From Blautia sp900556555 (GTDB taxonomy: Bacteria > Bacillota > Clostridia > Lachnospirales > Lachnospiraceae): a DNA stretch of 35,111 bases. The stretch lies in assembly GCA_964250615.1 (NCBI GenBank), contig CAXUGM010000031.1. One strand, written 5' to 3'. Position numbers and translations under genes: made by a program. Shown here one piece after another: positions 23,107 through 30,898 of the stretch. Within the stretch, counting starts at the first letter, position 1. Every line of letters begins with the position of its first letter. The notes beneath the pieces were generated by a model. It was not told the DNA's origin. It worked only from the letters and a program-made list of their open reading frames with translations, and did no database searches.

Positions 23107-23811
23107 TTATAACGTTTCAAAAATCCCCTGCTGGCGGAAACTCAGATATTTGCAGTCTCCGATAATAATATGATCCAGAAGAGGAACTCCCAGTATTTCC
23201 CCGGCACATTTCACACGCCTGGTCACATCAAGATCCGCCTGGCTTGGAGACGGGTCCCCACTGGGATGATTATGTATCAAAATAATTCCTACTGCATGAT
23301 AAGAAAGTGCAGTAAGAAAAATTTCTCTTGGATTTACCAGTGAACTGTTTACGGTTCCCTTAAAAATCATCTCCTCCCCAAGAAGATGATTTTTGGTATC
23401 CAGCATCATACAAAAAAGCTGCTCCTGTTCTTCGTGGCGAAGCTGCTCCATATAATAATCCGCAATCGTCTGTGGATGCTTCAGCGACAGGCCCTTACTG
23501 GCACTTCTTCTGGCAATCCGTTTGGACAACTCCCCGATACACTTGATCTGTACAGCCTTTACTTTTCCAATCCCTTTCACTGACTGAAGCTGTGTCATGC
23601 TTACCTGATGCAGTCCCAGTAATCCTTCCTTATCCCTGGAAAGATTTAAAACTTCTTCCGCCATGGATACAGAAGTGCTTCCTCTTGTACCCGTTCTCAG
23701 CAAAACAGCCAGCAGTTCTGGATCAGTCAGTGCCTGTGCCCCCAGACGGACACATTTTTCATATGGCCGGTCCTGTTCCGGAAGTTCTTTCATTGTCTTA
23801 CAACTTATCAT
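23107..23811 (-). CDS. radC: RadC-family JAB/MPN-domain protein
   Basis: The 234-residue protein has an N-terminal helical region with a helix-hairpin-helix (SVKGIGKVKAVQIK, 77-90). A JAB1/MPN domain follows, with the metal-binding HNHPSGDPSPSQAD (H180, H182, D186) and upstream FKGTVNSSLVNPREIF. The family was once thought to act in DNA repair, but that role is not supported and the true function is unclear. The start is uncertain: the ATG at 23811 has only GAGAG upstream, and an ATG six codons later (23793, MKELPEQDRP) matches the usual family N-terminus. It is the first gene of the shape operon, as in many Firmicutes. Confidence 0.93.
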   Translation of the reverse strand: MISCKTMKELPEQDRPYEKCVRLGAQALTDPELLAVLLRTGTRGSTSVSMAEEVLNLSRDKEGLLGLHQVSMTQLQSVKGIGKVKAVQIKCIGELSKRIARRSASKGLSLKHPQTIADYYMEQLRHEEQEQLFCMMLDTKNHLLGEEMIFKGTVNSSLVNPREIFLTALSYHAVGIILIHNHPSGDPSPSQADLDVTRRVKCAGEILGVPLLDHIIIGDCKYLSFRQQGIFETL

Positions 23812-23816
23812 AAATC

Positions 23817-23836
23817 AAATGCTCTCTTCAGCATTT
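23817..23836 (-). promoter_or_regulatory. Leader hairpin just upstream of radC
   Basis: AAATGCT at 23817-23823 is perfectly complementary to AGCATTT at 23830-23836 around a 6-base loop. In the minus-strand RNA the loop is GAAGAG, so the only purine-rich sequence that could serve the ATG at 23811 sits in the loop and right arm. No T-run follows. A role in translation control is possible but unproven. Confidence 0.35.
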
Positions 23837-23856
23837 TTACGGCTTTCGCAAGATTT

Positions 23857-23865
23857 ATTGTAGCA
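23857..23865 (-). promoter_or_regulatory. Extended -10 promoter of the radC-mre-min operon
   Basis: The minus strand reads TGC then TACAAT (hexamer 23862-23857), an extended -10 in the 78-base gap between the COG2509 gene stop and radC. No clear -35 is seen. It supports the shape operon being a separate transcription unit. Confidence 0.45.
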
Positions 23866-23889
23866 CAGATTAAAAACGATGTATATGCC

Positions 23890-25482
23890 TCAGGAAAAAT
23901 TTATAAAATTTTTCGTTATGGCTTCTCCCACCTTCAAACCGTCCATTGCTGCTGAGGTAATACCGCCCGCATAACCGGCTCCTTCCCCGCATGGATAAAT
24001 TCCTTCAACAGAAGACTGGAAGGTATCCGTTCTGATTATTTTTACAGGGGAAGAGGTTCTGCTTTCCACCCCGCTAAGAAGCATATCCGGCTGTGAAAAT
24101 CCGGGGATGATCTTTCCAAAAGCCTCGATTCCTTCTATAAGTGTCTTATTAATGGTTTCCGGCAGCAGTCTGTGCACATCTGCCAGTGCATAATCTCCTT
24201 TCATGCAAGGAGTTACAGAGCCGAAAGCTGTGGTTGGCACATGCCTGCTGAAATCCTCATACCTCTGCACCGGAATTTTTCCATTTCCCAATTCATATGC
24301 TTTTTCTTCCAGTTTTTTCTGAAATTCAACCCCTGCCAGCACACCATTACCTGGAAAATCCTCAGGTGTGACGGTCACGATCAGGGCACTGTTGGCATTT
24401 TGAGAATCACGTTTTTGATAACTCATACCATTCACCGCCAAACGTCCCTGTTCTGAAGATGCATTTACCACATATCCTCCAGGACACATGCAAAAACTGT
24501 AAACACCTCTTCCATTTGATGCTTTATGAGTGAGCTTATAAGATGCAGAACCAAGGAGCGGATGGGATTCCTGCCCATATTGATACTGATTCACCAGGGT
24601 CTGAGGATGTTCCGCCCTGAGTCCTACTGCAAAAGATTTCGGCTCCATGGATAATCCTTTCTCATTTAATAAAGAAAAAGTATCTCTCGCACTATGCCCA
24701 ATGGCCAGAACCAGGGTATTTGTCTCAATTCTTTCGCTGTCATTTACAATTACTGCACAAAGTTTATTGTTATGAATCTCCATGTCTGTTACCTTAGAAG
24801 AAAAACGGACTTCTCCTCCGGCATTTTCAATAAAACCACGGAGATTTTTCACAATATGGATCAGTGCATCTGTGCCAAGATGCGGTTTCTGCTGATACAG
24901 GATTTCCTCCGGGGCACCGGCCTCAACGAAAATCTTCAGAACTTCCTGATTTCTTCCATTGGGATCTTTCACCAGTGTATTGAGTTTTCCGTCAGAAAAA
25001 GTTCCGGCACCACCTTCTCCGAACTGCACATTAGATTCTTCATCCAGTTCACCAGTTTCCCAGAAGTGTTCTACTGTCTTTAAACGCATATCTGCATCTT
25101 GTCCTCTTTCCAGCACAATGGGTCTGAACCCTGCCTTAACAAGATAATAGGCACAGAATAAACCTGCGGGTCCACTTCCCACAATTACAGGCCTGGAATC
25201 ACAGGCATCCGGCTCAATGGTCAAATAGGAAAACGGCTTTATTTTAGTTGACATAATATTATTATTGTGAACTCTTTTTAAAACCTTAGACTCGTTTTTC
25301 ACTTCAGCATCTATGGTATATACAAAAAACAGTTCTGGCTTTTTCCTGGCATCCAAAGATTGTCTCCTGATTGTCCATGAAACAAGCTCCTGCTCTTGTA
25401 GTTTCAAAATTTTCCGGATTTTCTTTTCCAGTGCTTCTTTCGTATGAGAAACTGGCAGTTTAATCTGCTGGATTCTCAGCAT
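23890..25482 (-). CDS. FAD-dependent dehydrogenase, COG2509 type
   Basis: This 530-residue flavoprotein has an N-terminal ~90-residue domain (LRIQQIKLPVSHTKEALEKK...) and then a Rossmann FAD-binding motif, VGSGPAGLFCAYYL (101-114), with LERG ending the second strand. A second glycine-rich box near the C-terminus, YPCGEGAGYAGGITSAAMDG, completes the FAD site. The motif FGEGGAGTFSDGKLNT is characteristic of this uncharacterised dehydrogenase family. The open frame extends 21 codons upstream, but GGAAGGGGGAAG just before the ATG at 25482 decides the start. That ATG overlaps the stop of the BaiN-like gene by seven bases. The substrate is unknown. Confidence 0.88.
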   Translation of the reverse strand: MLRIQQIKLPVSHTKEALEKKIRKILKLQEQELVSWTIRRQSLDARKKPELFFVYTIDAEVKNESKVLKRVHNNNIMSTKIKPFSYLTIEPDACDSRPVIVGSGPAGLFCAYYLVKAGFRPIVLERGQDADMRLKTVEHFWETGELDEESNVQFGEGGAGTFSDGKLNTLVKDPNGRNQEVLKIFVEAGAPEEILYQQKPHLGTDALIHIVKNLRGFIENAGGEVRFSSKVTDMEIHNNKLCAVIVNDSERIETNTLVLAIGHSARDTFSLLNEKGLSMEPKSFAVGLRAEHPQTLVNQYQYGQESHPLLGSASYKLTHKASNGRGVYSFCMCPGGYVVNASSEQGRLAVNGMSYQKRDSQNANSALIVTVTPEDFPGNGVLAGVEFQKKLEEKAYELGNGKIPVQRYEDFSRHVPTTAFGSVTPCMKGDYALADVHRLLPETINKTLIEGIEAFGKIIPGFSQPDMLLSGVESRTSSPVKIIRTDTFQSSVEGIYPCGEGAGYAGGITSAAMDGLKVGEAITKNFINFS

Positions 25483-26693
25483 AGAACTTCCCCCTTCCTT
25501 TTCGATGCAGCATAACCTGCACACGCTCCGCTTGACCATGCCCATTGAAGATTGTATCCGCCACAGATGCCATCTGTATCCAGAAGCTCACCTGCCAGAT
25601 AAATTCCTGGGATTTTCCTGCATTCCATGGTTTTGGGATTAATCTCAGTTAGGGAAACTCCCCCTGAACATACCTGAGCCATATCAAAGGCTTTTGTCCC
25701 CTTAATTTCTACGGCAAATCTCTTAATTCTCTGAACCAGCGTTTTTCTATCGGTTTTTCCTTCTGACAGGACATCTGCCAGCTTTTTCGGCAATAGTCCT
25801 GTAAGCAGTTCTCTCTGAGTTTTATACGGACAGGCATTCTCTCGTCTTTTCAAAAATTCTTCCAGCCCCTTCTCATCAAAATCCGGCAGGAAATCTAACT
25901 CTACTGATACCGGAACACCGCTATCCAAAAGCCGTGCTGTCTGGCTGCTAAGCTGGAAAACCGGAATTCCGGAGATTCCGTAATCCGTCAGCTGCAGTTC
26001 TCCTTCTGCTGTATCAAGAATCTGTGCACCTGCCTTTAGAATGACTTTTCCTTCTACTCTGGTTCCAGCCCATTTCGTAAAATACGTTCCTTTTCCTTTT
26101 AAGGGAACTAAAGCAGGAAGGGGCTTGATCACCTTCAGTCCCAGGGATTTTGCCAGAGTATAGCCGCTTCCGTCTGCACCTTCAATAGCTGACGCTTTTG
26201 ATCCGCAGGCCAGAATCACTGCATCGGCCTCATAGCTCCAGGTTTCTGTTTTTACTTGAAAAACTGGTTTTGCTGCCGCTTGCAATACCTGGATTTCCGT
26301 TACATGTTCCCTGCATTTTATCTTTACTTTCCGGTATCGTGCTTCCATTTCCAGAAGCTCCTGCACACTGGATGCCTGCATACTGGAAGGGTAAAGGCCA
26401 CCGTTTTTATTTTTTGTATAAATCCCAAGTTCAGAAAAAAAGCGGATGGTTTTCTGCACATCAAACTGTTCCAGAACTTCCCAGGCCAGATTTCTCTCCT
26501 GGCTATGATAACAAGAAGCAGCCTGATAGAGATTTGTCAGATTACAGCGGCCGTTTCCTGTGGCTAAGATTTTTTTCCCGGTTTTCTCATTATGCTCCAA
26601 AACCGTTACTGCAGCTCCTTCTCTGGCTGCTATAATGGCAGCCATCATTCCAGCAGCTCCGCCGCCAACAATGCATACTCTTTTCTTTTCCAT
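25476..26693 (-). CDS. BaiN/HI0933-family flavoprotein
   Basis: This 405-residue FAD/NAD(P)-binding oxidoreductase has the dinucleotide motif VGGGAAGMMAA (9-19). The family box TGKKILATGNGRCNLTN follows, and a C-terminal FAD box, IYLAGELLDTDGICGGYNLQWAWSSG, of which the last part is strongly conserved in the HI0933/YhiN family. One characterised relative, BaiN of Clostridium scindens, reduces bile-acid intermediates. Family membership alone does not show that activity here, and no other bai genes are present. An AAAGGAG...GGGGAGA stretch precedes the ATG. It is coupled to the downstream COG2509 gene by a 7-base overlap. Confidence 0.9.
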   Translation of the reverse strand: MEKKRVCIVGGGAAGMMAAIIAAREGAAVTVLEHNEKTGKKILATGNGRCNLTNLYQAASCYHSQERNLAWEVLEQFDVQKTIRFFSELGIYTKNKNGGLYPSSMQASSVQELLEMEARYRKVKIKCREHVTEIQVLQAAAKPVFQVKTETWSYEADAVILACGSKASAIEGADGSGYTLAKSLGLKVIKPLPALVPLKGKGTYFTKWAGTRVEGKVILKAGAQILDTAEGELQLTDYGISGIPVFQLSSQTARLLDSGVPVSVELDFLPDFDEKGLEEFLKRRENACPYKTQRELLTGLLPKKLADVLSEGKTDRKTLVQRIKRFAVEIKGTKAFDMAQVCSGGVSLTEINPKTMECRKIPGIYLAGELLDTDGICGGYNLQWAWSSGACAGYAASKRKGEVLC

Positions 26694-26726
26694 GTTCTCC
26701 CCGCTCCTTTCTGCTCTTTTCTCTTT

Positions 26727-28019
26727 TTATTCCTGTGGCAAAACAGCCAGCTTCTTGTCCACCAGTTTCTGTAAGGACATCAAAATACCAAGTTTTGCAT
26801 GATACCAGGTAAGTCCTCCCTGGAAATACACGGTATATGGCGGTTTAATAGGACCATCCGCAGACAATTCAATAGAAGATCCTTGCACAAACGCACCTGC
26901 AGCCATAATCACATCACTGTCATACCCCGGCATTGCCCATGGTTCTGGCTCTACATAGCTGTCCACCGGCGCAGCAGCCTGAATGCCCTTGCAGAATTCA
27001 ATCACGCCTTCCGGTGTTCCAAAGGTCACTGCCTGGATAATGTCATGACGGCTTTCTGTACTGTTTGGAGTTACTGAAAATCCCAAGGTTTCATAGATAT
27101 TCGCTGCAAAGATTGCACCCTTTAATGCACCTGCAGTCACAGTTGGAGCCAGGAAAAATCCCTGATAGAAAGAAGGATTTACACCTAAGGTAGCTCCTAC
27201 TTCTTTTCCCAGTCCCGGGCAGGTAAGGCGGTAAGCTGCATTGTCTACATATTCCTGTTTTCCTGCTATATAACCACCAATAGGAGCCAGTCCGCCTCCC
27301 GGATTCTTGATCAGTGAACCTACGATCAGATCAGCACCTACATCGCTCGGTTCGACTTTTTCCACAAATTCTCCATAACAGTTGTCCACCATGCAGATCA
27401 CATCCGGCTTGATACTTTTAATAAAAGAAATCAGCTCCCCGATTTGTGCCACAGAAAACGTAGGTCTTGTAAGATATCCTTTGGATCTCTGAATCTCTAC
27501 CATTTTTGTTTTTTCATTGATGGCATTCCGGATTCCTTCGTAGTCAAAACTTCCGTCTTCTAACAGCTCTACCTGGCGGTAAGTAACCCCATATTCTGCC
27601 AGAGAGCCTTTGGAAGGCCGGATACCAATGACTTCTTCCAGGGTATCGTATGGTTTTCCTACCGGGGATAAAAGTTCATCTCCCGGGCGGAGATTTCCTG
27701 CAAGAGCCACGGCAAGAGCATGGGTTCCGCAGGCTAACAGAGGGCGTACCAGAGCAGCCTCTGTATGGAAAGCACTGGCATATACATCTTCCAGGGTATC
27801 TCTTCCAAGATCATTGTATCCATATCCTGTAGAAGAATACAGGCATGCTTCACTGACTTTGTTCTCCTGCATGGCATGGAGCACCTTTAACTGATTGTAT
27901 TCTGCATTTTCATCAATCTCCTCAAACCGCTGTTTCAGGCTTTTTTCAATTTTATTTCCAAAGGCCAGAACCTGGCTGCTGATTCCCAGTTTCTGGTAAA
28001 TATCCATCATTTCTTCCAT
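26727..28019 (-). CDS. Methionine gamma-lyase-like PLP enzyme (YnbB/aluminium-resistance family)
   Basis: This 430-residue fold-type I PLP protein has the cofactor lysine K238 in GSLIKNPGGG and the aspartate box MVDNCYGEF (D212). Its aromatic/Gly box, SSTGYGYNDLGRDTLE, is typical of the family annotated as aluminium resistance or methionine gamma-lyase family protein. The substrate is not established. The ATG at 28019 follows GAGGAA by seven bases and overlaps the miaA end by 13 bases. The miaA-ynbB neighbourhood is common in Firmicutes, consistent with co-expression rather than shared chemistry. Confidence 0.9.
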   Translation of the reverse strand: MEEMMDIYQKLGISSQVLAFGNKIEKSLKQRFEEIDENAEYNQLKVLHAMQENKVSEACLYSSTGYGYNDLGRDTLEDVYASAFHTEAALVRPLLACGTHALAVALAGNLRPGDELLSPVGKPYDTLEEVIGIRPSKGSLAEYGVTYRQVELLEDGSFDYEGIRNAINEKTKMVEIQRSKGYLTRPTFSVAQIGELISFIKSIKPDVICMVDNCYGEFVEKVEPSDVGADLIVGSLIKNPGGGLAPIGGYIAGKQEYVDNAAYRLTCPGLGKEVGATLGVNPSFYQGFFLAPTVTAGALKGAIFAANIYETLGFSVTPNSTESRHDIIQAVTFGTPEGVIEFCKGIQAAAPVDSYVEPEPWAMPGYDSDVIMAAGAFVQGSSIELSADGPIKPPYTVYFQGGLTWYHAKLGILMSLQKLVDKKLAVLPQE

Positions 28020-28972
28020 GATAAAATTCCTCTTTTCTCACAATTTTCTAACATATATGCTAAGATTTTTTCATCCTGATAACCAAAGTCCGGTTTATTC
28101 ACCCAGATTACATCTTCCTCCCGCTTAAACCAGGTAATCTGGCGTTTTGCAAAATGTCTGGTATCACGTTTTAAAATATAAACCGCCTCTTCTAAAGAAC
28201 AAGTTCCATCCAGATAAGAAAGGATTTCTTTATACCCAAGCCCCTGCATGGAAACCATATTTTTTGTGTATCCCATATCTGCCAGTTTCTGTACCTCATC
28301 TACCAGCCCTTCTTCGAGCATCTCATCCACTCGCTTATCGATTCGTTGATAGAGCTTTTCCCGCTCATCATTTAACACAAAATAAGCATAGGCATAAGGT
28401 GATTCTTTTGCAGCCTCCTGCTCATTATGCTGAGAAATTTGTTCCCCGGTCAGCTCAAAATATTCCAGGGCACGAATCACCCGCTTTACATTGTTTGCAT
28501 GAATTTTCTCTGCTGATACAGGGTCGATTTTCTGAAGTTTTTCATGAAGATACTGATTCCCCATCTCCTGTGCTTCCTGTTCCAACCTGGCCCGCACCTG
28601 GGATTTCTCTGTATTTTCCGAAAAATCAATATCTTTTACCACTGCCTGAATATAAAAGCCTGTTCCACCTGCCAGAATAGGGATTTTCCCTTTTGCATAA
28701 ATCTCTTCCATGGCCTGTTTTGCCATTTCCTGGAACTTCACTACATGAAACTCTTCCTCAGGATCCAGGACATCTATGAGATAATGGGCAACGCCTTGCA
28801 TCTCTTCTTGTTTAATCTTTGCAGAGCCAATATCCATATGCCGATACACCTGCATGGAATCAGCAGAAATAATCTCTCCGTTTACCGCTTTTGCAAGAGC
28901 AATGGATAACTTGGTCTTGCCCACTGCCGTCGGCCCGGTAAGTATAATCAAAGGTTTTTTCAATCTTTTCAC
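28007..28972 (-). CDS. miaA: tRNA dimethylallyltransferase
   Basis: MiaA adds a dimethylallyl group to N6 of A37 in tRNAs reading U-starting codons; MiaB (33582-35027) then thiomethylates the product. The 321-residue protein has the P-loop GPTAVGKT (13-20), ISADSMQVYRHMDIGSAK, the GGTGFYIQA box and a C-terminal RDTRHFAKRQITWFKRE. The start is GTG at 28972, directly after the mutL TAG. No strong ribosome site is visible, so re-initiation after mutL is likely. Confidence 0.96.
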   Translation of the reverse strand: MKRLKKPLIILTGPTAVGKTKLSIALAKAVNGEIISADSMQVYRHMDIGSAKIKQEEMQGVAHYLIDVLDPEEEFHVVKFQEMAKQAMEEIYAKGKIPILAGGTGFYIQAVVKDIDFSENTEKSQVRARLEQEAQEMGNQYLHEKLQKIDPVSAEKIHANNVKRVIRALEYFELTGEQISQHNEQEAAKESPYAYAYFVLNDEREKLYQRIDKRVDEMLEEGLVDEVQKLADMGYTKNMVSMQGLGYKEILSYLDGTCSLEEAVYILKRDTRHFAKRQITWFKREEDVIWVNKPDFGYQDEKILAYMLENCEKRGILSWKK

Positions 28973-30892
28973 CTACACAATTCGTTTAAACTTCTTTTCC
29001 AGTTCATATTTACTCATGGAGACAATGGTAGGTCTTCCATGAGGACAATGATAGGGATTGTCCAGTCCCAAAAGCTGTCCGATCAGCTGGTCTGCTTCTT
29101 CAAAAGACAGCCTGTTATTTCCTTTCACCGCTGCTTTGCAGGCAGCTGTGGCAATCTTACCTGCAAGAAGCTCAGATACCTGTTTCGTATTTTCATTTTC
29201 CAAGCCGTCTAACACTTCCACAAAAAAGTCCTGTACAGAACATCCATACAAATCTGCCGGAACCCCGTGGATACTGTACTCTCTTCCACCAAATTCGGAA
29301 ATCTCAAATCCAAGCTCCTGGAACACCTCCATATGGGCTTTTAAAAGCATATCTTCCTGCAAGTTCAGAGAAATCACCTGGGGCGGTGATACCATCTGAG
29401 AAACAATGTCACGGTTGGAAAACTCTTTCATAAATTTTTCATACAGCACTTTTTCATGAGCCGCATGCTGGTCAATAATATAAAACGTATTCTCATATTC
29501 CACCAACCAGTACGTATCAAAAAGCTGCCCAATAATACGGTGACGAGCTCTTGCCTCTTTGGAAAGCAGTTTGTCATCAAACAGTTCCATCTGCTTTGGC
29601 TGCTGTACCACCGTATGTTCTACGGTATTCTTTGGTTCTTCCTTTTGTTTTTCCTGTTGAGTTTCCTTTACCTCTACATGGACTGCCGGACGGATTCCCA
29701 CCCGCCTGGAAACTTGTGGCATTTCCGATGCTTTCGCAACCTCCGGGACATAGGCAGCCGGTTCTTCCTTCAGATAGGATGGGGCAGTTGGCTGCTGCCG
29801 GACTGTCTGCTGTTTAAATCCCGTCTCAAACGGCTCTGGTGCAGAAAGTTTCTGCTGCACAGGTTTTGCCTGTTTTTTTTCAAGTTCCACCTGAGGAATC
29901 AGTTCTCTCCCGGATAAGGCTTCCTGAATCATATCATAGGTTGCATTATACACAGCCCCCTGATTCTGAAACCGTACTTCCATCTTGGTTGGATGCACAT
30001 TGACATCAATCGCTTCCCCCTCTATGGTATAATGCAAACACACAAAGGGATACTTGTGCTGCATCATAAAAGGTTTGTACGCCTCTTCAATGGCCTTCAT
30101 CAACAATTTGCTTTTCACATATCTGCCATTGATATAATAATTTTCAAAATTCCGGTTTCCTCTGGCAACCACTGGTTTGCCAATAAATCCACTGATGGAA
30201 ATTCCCGGTCTTTCTATGGATACAGGAAGTAATTCTCTGGTGATATCCCTTCCATAGATTCCATAAATTACATCCTTTAAATTCGCATTTCCTGAAGTAT
30301 GCAGCCGTGTCTGCCCATTCACCATATATTTGAACGAAATATTCTGATGGGAAAGTGCAAGCTGCTCTATATAACTGCTCACATATCCTGCCTCTGTCAT
30401 GGCTGTTTTCAAAAACTTCCCTCTGGCAGGCGTATTATAAAAAAGATTCCGCACCAGCATGGTAGTACCGTTTGGGGCACCGATTTCCTCCAGTGCCTTT
30501 TCCTGTCCGCCCTCAATGATATAACGGACCCCGGTAAGTGCCTCCGGAGTCTTAGTGATTACTGCCATCTGCGAGACAGCAGAAATACTGGATAATGCCT
30601 CCCCGCGAAATCCCAGAGAAGAAATCCATAAAAGGTCTTCCACACGCTGGATCTTGCTGGTAGCATGACGCAAAAAGGCTAAAGGCACCTGTTCTTTCGG
30701 AATCCCTCCTCCATTATCTGTAACCCGGATAAACGAGATTCCGCCATCTTTAATTTCAACTGTGATTGCCGTAGAACCTGCATCCACTGCATTTTCTACC
30801 AGTTCCTTTACCACCGAAGCCGGCCGCTCCACTACCTCACCAGCCGCAATTTTATCAATTGTATTCTGATCTAAAACAGCTATTTTTTTCAC
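28973..30892 (-). CDS. mutL: DNA mismatch repair endonuclease MutL
   Basis: MutL couples mismatch recognition by MutS to strand incision. The N-terminal GHKL ATPase shows AAGEVVERPASVVKELVENA, VTDNGGGI, the HATSKI and GFRGEAL boxes, and NLFYNTPAR. A Pro/Gln-rich linker spans roughly 335-445. The C-terminal domain has DQHAAHEKVLYE (474-485), matching the DQHA(X)2E(X)4E endonuclease motif, plus ACKAAVK and CPHGRP zinc-site boxes. This is therefore a nicking MutL, as in bacteria without MutH. The start is GTG at 30892, seven bases after mutS ends. Confidence 0.97.
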   Translation of the reverse strand: MKKIAVLDQNTIDKIAAGEVVERPASVVKELVENAVDAGSTAITVEIKDGGISFIRVTDNGGGIPKEQVPLAFLRHATSKIQRVEDLLWISSLGFRGEALSSISAVSQMAVITKTPEALTGVRYIIEGGQEKALEEIGAPNGTTMLVRNLFYNTPARGKFLKTAMTEAGYVSSYIEQLALSHQNISFKYMVNGQTRLHTSGNANLKDVIYGIYGRDITRELLPVSIERPGISISGFIGKPVVARGNRNFENYYINGRYVKSKLLMKAIEEAYKPFMMQHKYPFVCLHYTIEGEAIDVNVHPTKMEVRFQNQGAVYNATYDMIQEALSGRELIPQVELEKKQAKPVQQKLSAPEPFETGFKQQTVRQQPTAPSYLKEEPAAYVPEVAKASEMPQVSRRVGIRPAVHVEVKETQQEKQKEEPKNTVEHTVVQQPKQMELFDDKLLSKEARARHRIIGQLFDTYWLVEYENTFYIIDQHAAHEKVLYEKFMKEFSNRDIVSQMVSPPQVISLNLQEDMLLKAHMEVFQELGFEISEFGGREYSIHGVPADLYGCSVQDFFVEVLDGLENENTKQVSELLAGKIATAACKAAVKGNNRLSFEEADQLIGQLLGLDNPYHCPHGRPTIVSMSKYELEKKFKRIV

Positions 30893-30898
30893 TCTTCA

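Noticed and set aside
28147..28680. 177-codon plus-strand ORF inside miaA
   Set aside because: It is antisense to conserved MiaA motifs, with no ribosome site and a composition typical of antisense shadow frames.
29456..29917. 153-codon plus-strand ORF inside mutL
   Set aside because: It is antisense to the MutL linker and endonuclease motif and has no independent support.
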